Assembly: GCF_907164915.1 (NCBI RefSeq)
Contig: NC_061862.1
Coordinates: 137,321,520-137,385,519 of the forward strand
DNA length: 64,000 nt
Origin: Impatiens glandulifera
Lineage: Eukaryota; Streptophyta; Magnoliopsida; Ericales; Balsaminaceae
Direction: 5' to 3'
Shown here: positions 23,650 to 36,360 of the stretch, piece by piece
Numbering within the stretch: the first letter of the stretch is position 1
Layout: every line of letters starts with the position of its first letter
Made by a program: the position numbers and the translations under genes
The notes under the pieces: generated by a model
Told to the model about the DNA's origin: nothing
Database searches by the model: none
The model's input: the letters and a program-made list of their open reading frames with translations, nothing else

Positions 23650-26627
23650 TTACCTTCCTCCAGATCCTCCTATTCCTTTGGGCTTTCTTCTGCCTGATCC
23701 ATAGCTTCTCCCTTGACTACTACATCCACCTCGATTGCTTTTCCGATTGATCTTCCTTTTTTAATAGCATCAAGGACTTCAGTACATTAGGCTGCTGCGT
23801 TTTTGAGGTGATTAGTCATTTCGACAAGTTGAAAGCCGAGAGTATCAATTTTAGCAGATAGTTCATCGTGTTGATCGTAGTTGTTTTTGAGCAATATGGA
23901 CTTCAGCTTGGTCATCGACTCCCTGATGATAGACACCTCAATGGAACTCATTGACACTTGGTTAAGGATTTGTTCCTACGCCGAAGCTGCCGAGGCCGAA
24001 GCCTTTGAGGCAGCAACCGATTACACCTTTATGAATTTCAGCTCATTGAAGATAGCGACAACACTCTGTTGTAGGGGAGCAATGACGTCCTGCATCAAAC
24101 TACGAAGATCTACAGTCCCACAAAATGACTCCTCTTGAGGAGAGGAGACCAAATGTTTGAACTGAGAATCAGTTTGAAGAATGCGAAGAGGGGAACAACC
24201 GACTCTATATTTCTTTTGGAAGAGGAAGAACGAGGAGTAGGTGCCTTAATCTTTTCACACAGATCCTTGAGAAATCCAGTCATTTCTTAGGAGTGGATGA
24301 ATTTAGCTGGGAAGGATTATTGCTTGGATGTTGAAGGAGTAGGCTGTTTGGAGAACGAAGAAGGTCACATTTATTCAGACGACTTCTGTTCCTTGTCTGA
24401 AGAAATGTGCACAGCGACCTGAGAAAGCTATTTCTCAGACACAGAAGTCGACAGTTTTTCAGCAGTTACAAAAGTTGCCTTCTTGGAATCAGGGGTGGAA
24501 AACTGCTATTCTCAGCAGTTGTATAAAGCTCCTTCTCTGAAGCAGAAGACTTCTGCTCAGAAGCAGGGGAGTAACGTTGTTCAGAAGTAGAGGAGGGCTC
24601 CTTTTCATGAGCAAGAAATACAACATGAGATGGATCCTTCTCAAACAAGGAGAGATGCTGTTGCTTAGTAACTTGAGAAGGTGTCTGCTCTGCAGTAGGA
24701 AGGGGCTGCTGCTCTTCAACTAACGGGAGTACTGCTCAACAGTAGTGTAAGACATATTTTCTATGAAGAGCAACTGCTCTTCGGAATCTGAGATGTTTAA
24801 CCCTGCCAAGGACATCTCCTTTCATAGATCAATATAGTTGGAAGACTTTGTGCCATGAACGAAAGTTGAGGCAATTGAGCAGAAGGAGTCTAGGATCTTT
24901 TCCAAAAGGATATTGACCTTGGCATCCAGCCATGCTGTTCTCTCTTGATGGTTATAGTTTTTCTTCCTTTGGTGAAGGATCAGAAGCAAGACACCCCCTC
25001 TAGCTACGTCTGTAACTAGCTCTCTCCTCTTGAGAGCCACGTGAATGTTGTTCGTGCAAGCCCAAATTAGGACATTTTCTTTGGGCTGAATAGCGCCTTG
25101 CACTGTTGAGTCAGATTGGCACCTTGGACGACCTAAAAGAATTGCTTGTAGAGCCTTATACTTCTCCACTTATCGAAGAGTTCGAGTCTCTCTAAAGTAG
25201 TTGCCTCAACCTCTTCGAGGATGAGGTCGAATGATTGCTTCACAAACGATTGAGGCTCGGAGACATAGACCGAGGGGTCTTTACCCTTTCCTACAACTTT
25301 GACAGGCTTAACAACATCAGGGACAAGCTCTATGAAGACAATTGCTCTCGCAACCTGCACACTCCTTGAAATTGTCTTTGGAGACACGCTTGAGATAGGG
25401 ATAGCAGCCTTCAGAGCTAATGTTTTTGATAGATCGGTAGCAGGACCAACCACTGTTTGAATAGCTGGGGTTTCAGCAACCCGACTAAAATTCACAACAG
25501 CAGGCTATGTAGTTTCATCAATCTCAATAGCAATCACATCGGCTGGCTCAATAGCAAGAGAGACAATAACTTTACATGCATGCCTTTCTTCAATAACAAC
25601 ACCAACTAACACAACAGTTGGTGTTTCAACCGGTCCCACAGCAGGGACAACAACATGTATTATGACAAGAGAAGATTTAGATACTACCTAAGGAGGCACC
25701 TCAGCAGCAGGGAATTTCTCTAGTCTTGCCTTCTTCGACTTGGAGGCAACCTTAGTAGTTTTTTCGACAAAGTTACATTTTTGGTTGTTGGATCTTGCAG
25801 CCCATTCGTGAATCACCAGTTTTCTTCTCTTTGTCGGATTAGGGCGTCAAAGAATAGAGAAGCGCCAGGACATGGTAGTCGACTGCTCAATCGACTGTTG
25901 AATGGTGGTTCCAATGCTGGTGTCCTTAACCGCTTTCATACAGAAGAAGTAGTTACCGACCATTCAGTTGGTCATAACTCGATTGATGTTGATGTTGACT
26001 CTATTACCCAGAGTCACCTAGAGATGCTCCAATAGCTTACTGAGCTATGCAGCATAACATGTCTGTTGTTTCTTTGGCGACATCAGCAAAGCCACCAAAG
26101 TGTTGAAAAGGACAGACAACCAGTTGATGGCTATTCTTTTGATTATAGCCACCATCATCTCAAATCGTTCCTAGGTGTAGGCATCGAAGGATCCTAGCTT
26201 CGCCTAGAGTGATTTGGAGATGATGTCGTTGAGGAGACAAAACTCTAGCTTCAGAAATTTCTTCTTCCCGTGAGTTTCAATAGAGAAGGAGACATCTGAG
26301 AAGACTTTTTGCATCTCAAAGAGAGTATTGGCCTGAAATATTTCGAACGCCGTCAGCCCCTCCGTCGAAATCTCGAAGAATTGGGCGGAAACTTCTTCAG
26401 AAATGGAGACCTCCTCTCCTTTCACCGTTGCTTGGACATCTTCGCTGACTATCCTCATAGTTGAGAATAAATCACGAACCTCCTGTTTGTAAATAGTGAA
26501 CGGACCCCGAGAAACTTTCTCAAGCTGGAAGCTTCTAGGGTTTTGAACATTTCGACCATTGTCGGCATCTCTAAGGAGTAGATAGATTCGAAGTTTACTT
26601 GCATCGTGTTTTGGCAAAAGAGGCCAT
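23650..26627 (-). pseudogene. ORF2 of element D: post-pol accessory protein with RGG-like end (broken)
   Basis: Unknown function; no known enzyme motif. From the ATG at 26627 the frame resumes after early stops as VNFESIYSL, then FKTLEAS and EVRDLF, matching the ORF2 N-domains of elements B and C (FDSVYSI, EVREFF). The open segment 26204-26617 contains the conserved AQFFEI and LLNDII blocks. Further down are VKPVKVVGKGKD (about 25280) and LELFDKWRSIRL (about 25160), which match KPVEVVGKGK and LEIYDSWRTERL in element C, and FVHGT near 24850. The acid/Ser-rich part follows at 24460-24700. The last 100 bp encode a Gly/Arg/Ser-rich tail. It sits between RNase H and the PPT, the env-like slot. Several stops and shifts. 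Confidence 0.75.
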
Positions 26628-27440
26628 ATCAGATTTAGGGTTTTTTTACAATGAAGAAGAAGAAAAAGATTTAAGATTTCAAACAGCCGAGAATCGCAAG
26701 AGATTTCTATAGAGAAGATAGTGATTTGGGGATTTAGAATCTTATAAAGAGGATAATGAATTGTCTCAGACGTGTTGGATACTCTTATAGAGTATAACCA
26801 ACACGTGTCATTAATTAAAAAATAAAAGACATTATTAAAGAAGCATGCATATGATATTTAATTACTTATACATGTAGGCCACATTTTTGGACATGTTAGA
26901 CACGTGTCTTCATGTTATTCATTTAAAAAATATTTATGAAATAAGATTAAATCGAATAAAATAAATATTTATTTTAAACAATCTAATTCAAAATATTTGG
27001 AGGGAAAAATAAATTATTTTAAAAATGTTATAGTTCAATGTCTAAAGAGGAATTAAACGACAACGTATTGATAAGATTAAAAATATCTGTTCCACTCGGC
27101 TTAAGACGAGTCATCTGAGGCTCACTTTGACAACCGACTAACCGCACTCTCTATTAACCTTGTATTTTAATGTAACATAACTACTCTACTTAAGACGTGC
27201 TGCTGACGCACATCAATAGTCGTGTTGACAACTGACTTTGACTAACAACTGAGTGTCATTATTAGACTAAAATTCTAAGTGGCTTAAGCTCAGTCTCGTC
27301 TGATGTATAGTGTCATTAGCTGACTACTCTATCAGCACGAATGGAGACATCTGTCTTAACACGATTAACTTATCAGTTGACTTATCAAATTCCCCCTAAA
27401 TTTATGTATACTAAATTAAATTAATTTAAATCTAAAAGAC
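26628..27440 (-). other. Non-coding spacer of element D between RNase H and ORF2
   Basis: About 800 bp with no reading frame. On the - strand it begins with a purine run AAATTTAGGGGGAATT (about 27389-27404), an internal PPT-like site. It continues with TTAAGACG/CGTCTTAA-type words (27100-27330) and then the G-box. Elements B and C have the same order of parts between gag and ORF2. Confidence 0.6.
26898..26909. promoter_or_regulatory. G-box palindrome upstream of ORF2 (element D)
   Basis: AGACACGTGTCT, a perfect 12-bp palindrome around the G-box CACGTG, 271 bp upstream of the ORF2 ATG at 26627. The same 12 bases occur at matching positions in elements B and C. A TTTATAAG box lies on the - strand at about 26740. 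Regulation by G-box binding factors is inferred. Confidence 0.55.
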
Positions 27441-27449
27441 CCAAAATAT

Positions 27450-29067
27450 TTCTAAAGTAAGAAAACTTAGTCTCGGGGAGTGGCTTCGTGAAAATATCAG
27501 CCACTTGCTGATCCGTTAGCAGATATTCTAGTCGAATATGCTTCTATGCCACGTGATCCTGGATGAAGTGATATTGGATGTCGATATGCTTCGTCTGTGA
27601 GTGCAACACTGGATTGTAAGTGATCGCGATAGCACTGGTGTTGTCACAAAAAATCAGAAACTCTTCCGTCTCAATGCCATAGTCTCTATGCTGCTGTTGG
27701 ACCCATAACAACTGAGCACAGTAGCTGTCTACAGTAATGTGCTCTACTTCTGCTGTAGACGTGGTAATGGACGTCTACTTCTTGCTAAACCAAGAGATCA
27801 GATGATCACCAAGGAACTGACACGTTCCACTAGTGCTCTTGTGATCGATCTTACAACCTGCATAGTTTGCGTCAAGGCTGTCAAAATCGAGAGTTTACAT
27901 AAAATCGCTGGCCAATTGTAAACTCGTAAAATCTAGACTTTACATGAAATCGTAAGAGTTTAATTTAAAAAATAATAGATATATATTATCATTATTTATA
28001 TATAATTAAGTATTTTATACTTAACTAATTAAAAAAATTTATATATTTAAATATAAAATTAATTAAAAAATAATAATAAGTAAATAATACTAGTAAAAAA
28101 ATTAATTTGATTTATTTAAATAAAAAATAATTTTATTTTTTATTTTTAAATATACATTTGTTTTTTTAAACGTAAAATCGTATAGAATCGTGAAATCGAA
28201 ATTATTTATAAACTCGTAAAATCTTATTATCGTAAATTTAAAAATCGTAAGAGTTTATTTATTTAAGAGTTTACTTAAAACCAGACTCGTTAACCTAATG
28301 TGAAATCGTAAAATCGTAAGATTTTAAGAGTCAACTCGAGATTTTAACAACCATGGTCTGCGTCAGAGTAACTGATTAAGTTGAGACTAGAATCCTTCGG
28401 ATACCACAGTCCAACACATTGAGTTCCGTTTAGATATTTCAAAATTCGTTTAGTAGTAGTGTAATGAGAGTATTTAAGATTAGCTTGAAATCTTCCACAC
28501 ACTCCGACAGCAAACAAGATGTTTGGCCAGCTAACTGTTAAGTATAGCAAGGAGCCAATGATTCTTCTGAAAGTAGTGATGTCGACATCTTGGCCATCCT
28601 CGTCTTTATCTAGCTTGCTAGTTGAGTTCATGGGTGTTGAGGTAGCTGAGTAGTTCTCCATGCCAAATTTCTTTAGTAACTCATTGGTATAATTTGCTTG
28701 ATTATTGAAGATGCCATCTTCAAATTGTCGAACTTGAAGACCAAGAAAGAATGTCAGCTCACCCATCATATTCATTTCAAACCTATCCTACATCAGCTTA
28801 GAAAACTTCTCACATAATTTGAGGTTAGTTGACCCAAATATGATGTCATCCACATAAATTTGAACAAGTAATATGTGAATCTTTAACAAACCTAAAAAGT
28901 GTTTTATCTACTATGCCTACAATAAAATCATTCTCAAATAAAAATTTAGTCAAAGTATCATACCAAACTCTAGGAGCTTGCTTAAGACTATATAAAGATT
29001 TATCTAATTTAAAAACCTTATTAGGTAGAGAATGCTTTTGAAATGCATGCGGCTCTTTAACATACAT
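27450..29067 (-). pseudogene. Element D reverse transcriptase (C-part) and RNase H
   Basis: RT starts at 29067 with YVKEPHAF, then KLDKSLYSLKQAPRVWYD. The catalytic box is YVDD (codons at 28845-28856), followed by GELTFFLGLQVRQ, RRIIGSLLYLT and SYSDADHG. RNase H, after the small insert, reads CKIDHKSTSGTCQFLG and CDNTSAIAIT, then QTKHIDIQYHFI and QQVADIFTKPLPE near 27460. These are standard Copia landmarks. Stops occur in both parts. The first 130 or so codons of RT are missing between the integrase linker (36605) and 29067, so DNA was lost where element B now lies. Confidence 0.9.
27872..28347. mobile_element. Small AT-rich insert in the D RNase H (MITE-like)
   Basis: About 475 bp rich in AAATCGTAA words separates two halves of the conserved DAD-Y-A-G-C segment. 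The ends are roughly inverted: GGCTGTCAAAATCGAGAG on the left, and GGTTGTTAAAATCTCGAG reading in from the right. The host flanks form an imperfect 13-14-bp direct repeat (CATAGTTTGCGTCA and CATGGTCTGCGTCA, two mismatches). It has no coding capacity. Class uncertain: the duplication is longer than usual for hAT or Mutator MITEs. Confidence 0.6.
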
Positions 29068-29448
29068 GTTAAGTTAAATTCTTTAATCAATTTTCAGTGT
29101 ATAAATAAAACTGAATTGTGTCATTGATTTTGAAGGATCAAAGTAAAGAAAACCGAAATAGAAAGTTGTCCGGTAGTTGATCAAATTCGGTATTTGATCA
29201 ACTTCGGTATTTTATATATAGAAGCGTGTCCGATATTATTATTGATATTAGTTTTATATCAACTTTAGTATTCTGCAAAGAAGTGCGTCCAATATTATAT
29301 CGAGATTGATTTTATACCGAGATTGGTATTATACTCAACTTCGGTATTCTACAAAGTAGCGCGTCAGTATTATATCGAGATTGATTTTATATCGAGATCG
29401 GAATTATTAGTTAGATTCTAGTCTCTATTGGTAGCACCGATCCAAACA
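29067..29448 (+). repeat. LTR-like left end of element B
   Basis: 382 bp with TG...CA ends, directly followed by AG and the PBS. It contains an array built on TTGATCAA.TTCGGTATT and TATATCGAGATTGATTTTAT (29180-29400), different from the TTAGACG array of the right LTR. The last 35 bp match the right LTR. Confidence 0.5.
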
Positions 29449-29450
29449 AG

Positions 29451-29466
29451 TGGTATTAGAGCCTCG
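29451..29466 (+). other. Primer binding site of element B
   Basis: TGGTATTAGAGCCTCG, close to the plant Copia site TGGTATCAGAGC that pairs with the 3' end of initiator methionine tRNA. One base differs (C to T at position 7). It lies 2 bp after the CA end of the LTR piece. Confidence 0.8.
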
Positions 29467-29500
29467 TTTTCTATTCTCAAGCACCAAAAGAATTTGAATC

Positions 29501-31300
29501 ATGTCGATGGCCGCTACAACCAAGGTTCCCATGTTCTTTAAAGAGAACTATGTCTTGTGGAAGAAGTGAGTCAATGCTCATCTATCTTCCATAGATGATG
29601 ACATGTGGCTCGTTATCACCAAAAGCCCAATTAAGATCGAGAAAGAAAGATTTGAGTTGACCAGTGAAGATAAGAGAAAAAACAACCTCGAAAACCTTGC
29701 CATGGATATTTTGTACAAGACTCTTGACAATAACATGTTCAACTACATCATCTCATGCAACTCTGCTAAAGAAATTTGGGAGAGGTTGACTTAACTCTAT
29801 AAAGGCAACGAACAAACCAAAGAGAACAAGCTCATGGTTGCCACACAACAGTTTCACAACATCAAGATGCGTCCTAGAGAGACGATGTTTGAGTTTGATG
29901 GGAGATTCAGCAAGATCATCACATCTCTTTCCACTTTGGGCAAGATTTACAACAACAGAGAGGTTTCACTCTAAGTCACGCGTGTTTTTCCAGGGAGTGG
30001 GACATCAAGACAATGGCGATGAGGGAGTCCAAAGATCTAAACAAGATGGAGCTCTTTGACTTGCTAGCCGATCTGAAGGCCTATGAGTTTGAAATAAATT
30101 CAAGGAATGAAGAGGAACTCTCCACATCTGTTATTTCAACCAAGGCACTAGTGACTTCTGAGGAGCCACCTGTTGCCACTAAAGTAAAGATGGCTGCCCA
30201 AAAGCTCAGCAGCGACGCGATGGCTCTCTTCGTAAAGAAATTCGGCAAATTCATGAAGAAGAGCAATTCTAACTCAAACTCTTCAAACAACAACAATGAT
30301 AATAAGAATAACTCTAAGGCTAACGTGAAGTGTTTTAATATGATAAACTAGTTCACTACAAATCGGAGTGCATGAAGCCAAAACATGATGAGAAGAAGAA
30401 GGACAACGAGAAAGAGTTGAAGGCTTTCATGGCGGCTGAAAGCAAAGCTAAGTGGATCCAAAGAGACTCAGATGACTAATCATCTAACGATAGTGATGAT
30501 AAAGAGGTTGCTTGCTTCATGGAAAGAGAAGAGGAAGGCTTTGAGGTATTTGATTTCTTTTCAAAAGAGTTTGCACGAGATGACTTAATTGCTGCATTCA
30601 ATGACATGGTCATGGAGTGCAGAAAGTTATCAGACTCTCAAAATGAAATAAGGTCGAAATCTGAAATCGATAAACCTATTTTATCTCAAACTTATCAACC
30701 AAAAGTTTTTGAAAACAACATGGTCGAGCTCTTATTGGAAAATGAGAAACTCAAGGAAAAGGTTCAAATAATGTTTTCTAAAAACCAACGTTTAACGTAT
30801 ATAGTCAGTTCTTTGACAAGGTCTAGAGAAGCTGTCAGATATCAGATTAGTGTGTTAAGGCCTGGCGGATGAAAATTCGGTTTAGGATATGAGAAAGCTA
30901 TCTCAGATAAGTCCATTGAAAAGTTCAACTCAGCAATAGACAAGTTTAAGCCAATAAGCTTTGTCAAAGGGAGTTTAAACGATAATGAAACTGATCCAAG
31001 CTGTGGGGATCTAACCTTAAAGGATGAGATTACATATGTTCCGCCAACTGTAAGCTGGCTGAAACCTAGAAAGGAAGTAGCCAACAAGTCTAGCATATCA
31101 AATTCTGAGAAGAAGTTAAGGAGTTTTAAACAAAAACCATCCTCTAAAGTTAAGGGCTCAGCTGCTAGAAGAAAGACGTTTGCTAAGTCTAAATCATACA
31201 CACTAATCACAACACAATAGGAAATCCATCAGAATAACTCAAATATGGATTCCTAAGGGATTGATTGACCGAGGACCCAAGTGCATTTGGGTACCAAAAG
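29501..31300 (+). pseudogene. gag of element B (UBN2-type, broken)
   Basis: The frame starts MSMAATTKVPMFFKENY at 29501 and runs through the UBN2/Copia gag domain (LWKK, DDMWLVI, KRKNNLENLAMDILYKTLD, KEIWERLT, TKENKLMVATQQF). It then continues in other frames with TMAMRESKDLN and ALFVKKFGKFMKKSNSNSNS. A zinc knuckle is split by a frameshift near 30345 (KCFN in one frame, HYKSEC in the next). An acid- and coil-rich C-part follows (30519-30872: ENEKLKEKVQIMFSKN), then FKPISFVKG and PPTVSWL. It ends at the segment that in D leads into pol (IWVPK near 31295). Gag forms the virus-like particle. At least four stops and two shifts. Confidence 0.85.
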
Positions 31301-32288
31301 TTGTAAATACATTTTTGTGTAGGTGATATATGACAACTGCATGGAGGAAACTTGGAGGACACTCTTTTGAGACTATGCTCCAGCAGATGAACAAGTGGCA
31401 CATATGTTCTCAAAGCCACTCCCACAAACTAAGTGTTTCTTCCCTAAAATTATTTTTGGGTGTTGATGACCTAAAATCATTTATTTGTTTTTAAACATGC
31501 ATAAATTGAGGGGGAAATTTAATGTTTAATATGTTCAGATAAATGCACGTAGACGAAAGCTTCAATCGATCTAATATACGAGGTCATCTAAAAGTAAACG
31601 TGTACTTAGACGTGTATTTAATCAACCACTCTGTGTTTCTAGGTTGGATAAAAGTCTTGGTTTAAAATTAACGTCGTTAGACGTTTGAAAGAAAAGCGTA
31701 GTTAGACGCCCACGTCTAACTAGACACACTTTTGACACGTGTTGTTTAAGCGTAATTATACGCTTGCGTCGAATTAGACATTTAGACATCTGTAAGACAA
31801 GTGTATTTAGACGCCTATCCAACTTAGACGCTAGAATGTGGATAGTAAGTTAGACGTCTAACTACATGTCCTTTAGACGTTTCATCTTCAGACTAATTGA
31901 GGACATATGTCAACTAAGTTTGCGTTGTCATCTAATTTTCCCGCCCAAACATTAAATCCGTTATTTTCTAAATTCGAATAATTTGAAGACACGTGTCTTT
32001 CAATATTAATGAAAATGACTAATATATCCTACAATTAATTGATAAGATTTTTGGTAAAAACTACGTTAATGATGACTACTTTTGGGGAAAGGCGTCTAAA
32101 ATTAATTGATGGGCCTTCTTTTTCAAAAGTGACAATTAGACATGTGACTGTTCAAATTCTATTTAAAGACATCATGCATGTGTTTTGGGGTTCTTACGGT
32201 TCCTATCTTCTTAGAAACCTAAATCTCTCTTACCTTCTTTCTAAGAAACCCTGATTTCTCTATTATAATTTGTTTCTTACTTTCAAAG
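31301..32288 (+). other. Spacer of element B: internal PPT, TTAGACG words, ORF2 promoter region
   Basis: No reading frame of note. In order: a purine run TTGAGGGGGAAATTTAATG (about 31506), a cluster of TTAGACG / CGTCTAA words (31545-31880), the G-box palindrome AGACACGTGTCT (31987-31998), a TATTTAAAG box (about 32159) and the ORF2 ATG at 32289. The D and C spacers have the same order. It takes the place of the pol gene. Confidence 0.65.
31987..31998. promoter_or_regulatory. G-box palindrome upstream of ORF2 (element B)
   Basis: AGACACGTGTCT, 291 bp upstream of the ORF2 ATG; identical to the sites in C and D while surrounding bases differ. Confidence 0.55.
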
Positions 32289-34933
32289 ATGGCTGACAAG
32301 AAGATTGTTTCCCTTTATCACAATACTTTACAGTTAGACTTTGATTCAGTCTACTCCATCGATCAACAAAATATCGTGGATATTTTCAGATCTCTCGTGT
32401 ACTCTGGCCTTGAGAAGTATCTCAATGGTCCTTATGTTCTTTATGAAAAAGAGGTGCGTGAGTTCTTCAAGATAGGGAATGTGGTTAGAGACTCGATAAC
32501 GGCGATGGTGAATGACAAATATATCTCCTTCAATGAATTGATGTTCGCTGAGTTTTTCGAACTACCGTCTGAGGGTCACACCTTTTACGTTGCGATCCCG
32601 ACCCAGATTATTTCATAGATGCAAATCGTCTTTTCAAACTCCAACAGTTAGATAAGAATAAACACGAAGAAGAAGCTCTTAAAGCTCCATTTCTGTCTTC
32701 TAAACGACATTGTGGCTAAGGCACTTCAGGGTAGGGCAGGTTCGTTAGACATGTATACTCAAGACATATTCGACTACATGATAGCCATCTCCAAAGGTAT
32801 GTCGATTAACTTGGTGTCTACCTTATTCTCAAATCTTTTCCAGTTGTTTATTCAAGGAACAAGAAGAGTGTGGGCTTCTCAGTTCAACTCGGCTGGTTCA
32901 TGGAGCATCTGGGCGTTCCCATGGGCGGGGGTGAGGCTGTTAACCCCTACCATATATTCACTAATATCATTGTGAAAGGAACCCTTGAAAGGATCAAACT
33001 CTCCAAGGAGATGAATCCTGGATCCTCCAGCCAACGATGAGTGGACAATCAATCACTCGGTCAAAGCGCCAAGCTACCTCCAACCGCACGGCAAGCGCTA
33101 AAAGATCCAGATCCTCCGTCATGGAGTCTGCTTCTAGCTCTAATATCTAGAAAAGAGCGCTGAGGAGGGACTCTGGAGCAGTTGACTCCATTTCTGAAAG
33201 GGCAAGAAAAGGAATCCCTCCCTTTGCTGCCATCTCGATCTCGTCTCTTTTGCCCTCTCCCTGCGCCAGCCCGATAAAGAAGCGGGCTAGGTCGTCTTCT
33301 CTTACTATTGATTAGAAAAAGGCGTCTAAGGTCGCCAAAAATTCTACTAAGGTAACTTCCTCTACTCCTCCGGCCATAGTACCAAATATTGATGTTCTTG
33401 TGATGGAACAAGCTCAAAGACCAACTGTTGAGCCAGTTGGTCAAAATATTGAATGCTTCAATAGGGAAATATCGTCTGTCTTCCCTGACAAATCAGTAGT
33501 TGCTGATGCTACTGGTAATGTCATTATATCTGTTAAAACAGAGGAGGAAATTGTTCCTACGCCTGCTGTTTTTGTTTCTACCGAACAATCTCCCATTCAA
33601 TCGAATGCTGAGACACTTCTTGTTGACATCTTTGAAGAATCACCCGTTAAGAAGGCAACGAGAATAGTGACTGAACTTCCAAAAGGGGCATTTCATAAGG
33701 CTCTGACCCCTTATGAAATCTTAAGAGCAGTTAGAGGACTCCAGGCATCACTATCACTATCAGAGAACTTGTGCCTACTCCCAAACCATCCGAAGTTCCT
33801 GGAAAGGAAACGGTGTTGCTCACGAGATTCTAAAAAAGGTTTCGGTGGCCAACCTTATCTTCAATCTCGTTATGGAATAGATTGAAATGAAACGTGCTGA
33901 GAATATCGAAGTCTTCGATACATGGATGAATCATAGGTTAATCTCCCAATTCGATGAAATCATTGTTGAAAACGTTGCTGATCTACCTCTTCATCTGAAG
34001 ATATTTCAGAGCATGTTAACCAGGTATGTTCCAAGATCCTAAATGGAAAAGAAAATTCTAGGGGATGTATCAAAGGATCCCTCTTCCCCTCTTAAAGACA
34101 AAGAACTAGAGCGTTCTTTACAAGTGAATGTGCATGTCAACCCTATTTGCACTGATCCAACTTGCTCCTAAGTCGTATCTTTGGCTGCTCGTTTCTCCGA
34201 AGAAGCCTCTCCTGAAGGACAAAACTTTTGTAATGCAATTATGGATGCGTTGTGTTCTATGCAGTAGAACATAATGGACATTTCGTCTAGATTGGAACAT
34301 CTTGAGAAAGGGTCCACTTCAAGTAAAGAAGATGCCTCTTCCATTCTTGTCACCCAAAAGGAAACTGAGAAAACATTGAAGAGAAATACATACGAAGTCA
34401 ACATCCTTCATACTCAGTACAAGAAGTTGGAAAAAAACTTCTTTCAACGTCAGTCGGAGCATCATTCTGAAGTTAAGAATTTCAACCTAGAGCTTCACCA
34501 AGAGTGTAGATCCGCAATTGAACTTATTCAGTCTCAAGTAATGGAGATGTCTAATTCGTTAAGAAGATAAGAGGCTGAGCAATTAGAGCAGACTGACACC
34601 ATTTCAAGGAAATTTCAAGCTGAAGAAGAAGTTGCAGCAACTACAGAGAAAGAAAGAGCTTTAATCGTTGTCAACCTTGATAATGTTTAAAAAGAGGGAA
34701 GGAAGCAAAAGAGGGGGTCAACTTCTGCTCGAGGAACTTGAACAAAATCTAAGCAAAAAACTATTGAAGGAGGCGGAGGCAGTTGTGCACCGGAAAGAAG
34801 AGGCCAAGGTCGTGGAGGCGACAAAGGAGGTGGACTTGGAGGTCGAGCGATCACTCGATTCCATAACATCTTAACTAAAGAACTAATTCTTCAAAACGGC
34901 GCAGATCCAAGAGTAAAAATGGAAGGAAACTAA
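32289..34933 (+). pseudogene. ORF2 of element B: accessory protein with coiled coils and RGG end (broken)
   Basis: About 880 codons in several frames. N-domain 32289-32618 is open and reads LDFDSVYSIDQQ, LEKYLNGPYVLYEKEVREFF and AEFFELPSEGH; NDIVAKALQG follows (about 32710). A Ser/Lys/Pro-rich middle (33050-33400) precedes a 161-codon open piece at 33400-33885. Next are IEVFDTWMNHRLISQF (about 33910), a coiled-coil stretch 34274-34570 and a Gly/Arg-rich tail (about 34740-34855). The last block DPRVK-x-E ends at the TAA 34931-34933, as in element C. Plant databases hold similar proteins under automatic names such as dystroglycan-like or mucin-like (from memory, unchecked). Function unknown; the tail suggests RNA binding. 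Confidence 0.75.
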
Positions 34934-35068
34934 ATCTTTCTTCTTGAGTTTTTCTTTGTTTGGTACTTTAAAACCATGTTTGAAAACTATGGTGAACTAC
35001 TTTGATTTTAATTGTATTTGATGAGGGTTTATTTTACTTGATAAATGATTGCATATTTTTAACATCAC

Positions 35069-35083
35069 CAAAAAGGGGGAAAT
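35069..35083 (+). other. Polypurine tract of element B
   Basis: CAAAAAGGGGGAAAT just before the TGTTGGG start of the 3' LTR. This is the second-strand primer site and fixes the LTR border. Confidence 0.8.
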
Positions 35084-35286
35084 TGTTGGGAAAAATTAAA
35101 TACAAAGTAAAGAAAAGATTTAATTAAGTGAGAAATAATTAATTTGAAATAGAAATAAACAAAATCTATGATCTGGAATATTATCTTAACAACGTGATTT
35201 TCATGATGTTTAAATAAATAAATTTAACTTGTCTATTTGTTTTATGCAGGTGCATATATAAGACTATGCTACTTTGGATGTGGTCT

Positions 35287-35850
35287 GAAGTAGGTTAACT
35301 TAGACGTCAAACGAAGTTAGACGAGGTAGTCTAACTCTATTAAACGCAGTCTAAAAGAAAACGTAGTTAGACGAGGTCGTCTAACTCCTTTAGATGAGGT
35401 CTAAAGGGAAGCATAGTTAGACGATATAGTCTAACTCCTTTAGACGAGGTCTAAAGAGATGTGTAGTTAGACGAGGTCATCTAACTCCTTTAGATGAGGT
35501 CTAAAGGGATGCGTAGTTAGACGAGGATGTCTAACTCCTTTAGACGAGGTCTAAAGGGATGCGTTGTTAGACGAGGACGTCTAAATCCTTTAAACGAGGT
35601 CTAAAGGGATGCATAGTTAAACGAGGTCGTCTAAAAACTTTAGACGAGGTCTAAAGGGATGCGTAGTTAGACGAGGTTGTGTAACTCCTTTAGACGAGGT
35701 CTAAAGGGATGCGTAGTTAGATGAGGTCGTCTAACTCCTTTAGACGTGGACGTTTAACTCCTTTAGATGAGGTCGTCTAACTCCTTTATACGAGGACGTC
35801 TAACTCCTTTAGACGAGATCTAAAGGAGCACGTCTAATGCCTTGCTTTAA
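35287..35850 (+). repeat. U3 array of TTAGACG inverted repeats (element B)
   Basis: About 10-11 units of roughly 50 bp. Each has GTTAGACGAGGTCGTCTAAC, which folds on itself (TTAGACGA with TCGTCTAA), followed by TTTAGACGAGGTCTAAAGGG. The same heptamer TTAGACG dominates the C LTRs in a different unit structure. Confidence 0.9.
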
Positions 35851-36360
35851 AAGCCGTCTGAAAAAAGCTTACGTTTAACCACGATCAACTAGCTGTCTAT
35901 TACTCCTGCTCCACTCACTTCTGTGTAGTCTGACAAGCCAGCTAATTATATAAAATGAACGAATTCTAGGTACGCAAATATCTTTCCAACTGCTTGTCCA
36001 GTACAAGACAATATCAGAGAATATTCGGCGCACTACCAGTTCGGTACAGCCACAATTCTTTTGCTTAGAGTCTGTTGTACTCTAGTATTATGGGAAGCCT
36101 TCCAACGGACACTTGTCACGTGTCCACAAAGAAGATTCGATCGTTGGTGTCCTTCTACTAAAAATATATGCTATTACTGACTTCTTACATCATCCAAGTT
36201 TAAGATCAAGAGAGAAATTCAATTACTATCTAGCTATGAGAGCATTGTAAGTTGAACAGAGGTTGTTCTATTCAATAGAGAGTTAGTTAACTCAGTAAGT
36301 TGTATTTGATTCAAAGTATTTAGTGGATATCCTTCTGGTTGTGGAAGAAGGGGTGACATA

